Source of the DNA: Conchocele bisecta
Lineage: Eukaryota > Mollusca > Bivalvia > Lucinida > Thyasiridae
Length of the DNA stretch: 64,000 nucleotides
Reading direction: 5' to 3'
NCBI GenBank assembly: GCA_029237695.1
Contig: CM055265.1
Span: 218,105,679-218,169,678, forward strand
The notes below the pieces were generated by a model. It was not told the DNA's origin. It did no database searches and saw only the letters and a list, made by a program, of their open reading frames with translations. Below are positions 63,836-64,000 of this stretch, piece after piece (position 1 is the stretch's first letter; each line of letters starts with the position of its first letter). The position numbers and the translations under genes are program-made.

Positions 63836-64000
63836 ATTCCAGCACAAACATATTTACACAATTCCCTAACATTTGATTGAACCGTAGCAAGTCTGTCCAA
63901 AATTTATATCCCAGTAAACTCCCACGCCGAACTACTTTCCGTAACTGTGAGGCGCAGTTAAAATAATTCTTAAGAAAACGGAAAATAAACACATTTTCGT
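63836..64000. mobile_element. Q element, cut by window end
   Basis: AATTCCAGCACAAACATATT through CCGTAACTGTGAGGCGCAGT to AGAAAACGGAAAATAAACAC. Collinear with 1006-1200. Confidence 0.75.

Overview
The window is a piece of a large, AT-rich, intron-rich animal genome, most likely a mollusc and probably a bivalve. Two things point there. The only gene I can support is metazoan afadin (canoe/AF-6), and the introns are packed with palindromic MITEs, tRNA-type SINEs and satellite-cored elements with CCGT/CGTA microsatellites, like the pearl/DINE-type elements described from bivalves. No prokaryotic features, rRNA, functional tRNA gene or CRISPR array were seen.

Coding content: ten afadin exons on the + strand are joined by nine introns with GT-AG borders and matching phases (1599-2027, 20586-20723, 40065-40130, 42978-43051, 46418-46536, 47587-47781, 48165-48989, 50625-52450, 53218-53342, 63509-63623). 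Together they give 3912 nt, an open 1304-codon partial protein. The order is: end of the dilute (DIL) domain, a linker, the whole PDZ domain (exons 2-5), a conserved RSSP motif exon, a large in-frame Ser/Lys-rich exon with SPRK repeats, a 1.8-kb Pro/Gln/Tyr-rich disordered exon, then coiled-coil exons. The N-terminal RA/FHA/most-of-DIL part and the C-terminus lie outside the window.

Non-coding content (about 94%) is mostly repeats, here given letters. A = GGGCCCGTTTCACTAAAC hairpin (~235 bp). B and F = two TTAA-flanked families with CCCTT... ends (piggyBac-like). C, D and E = three unrelated hairpin interiors sharing the end CAGAGCTCCAG(A/T)TAA and mostly 6-bp target duplications. G = TGTGGCTGTGACTGG hairpin. 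J = CACAGGTGGAA hairpin. K = CAGTGGAACCTC element in TA. O = GATATCA-containing hairpin. P = GTGATTTTGTAC-ended element. Q = AATTCCAGCA-ended element. R = GATCATACACC hairpin. S = GGAGCCCCGCAGGGACAT element. X = ~450-bp unclassified repeat. There are also two SINE types, several DINE/Helentron-like satellite cassettes, and a 613-bp deleted hAT-like element that still carries a BED-finger-like ORF. Nesting is common, up to three layers.

A 500-N scaffold gap lies at 14816-15315. It is flanked by the same 15 bp on both sides, so the contigs probably overlap and little or nothing may be missing. The gap breaks a GC-rich, coding-like island.

The most interesting points are: (1) eight YxN (Grb2-SH2-type) motifs and an in-frame, skippable 825-nt SPRK-repeat exon in molluscan afadin; (2) a BED-containing hAT relic sharing CAGAGCT ends and a 6-bp duplication with three MITE families, suggesting a common transposase; (3) transposons sitting within 9-60 bp of many afadin splice sites, one possibly supplying a branch point; (4) minisatellites that appear to have grown from MITE edges. 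All matches are from reading the sequence; no database search was run.
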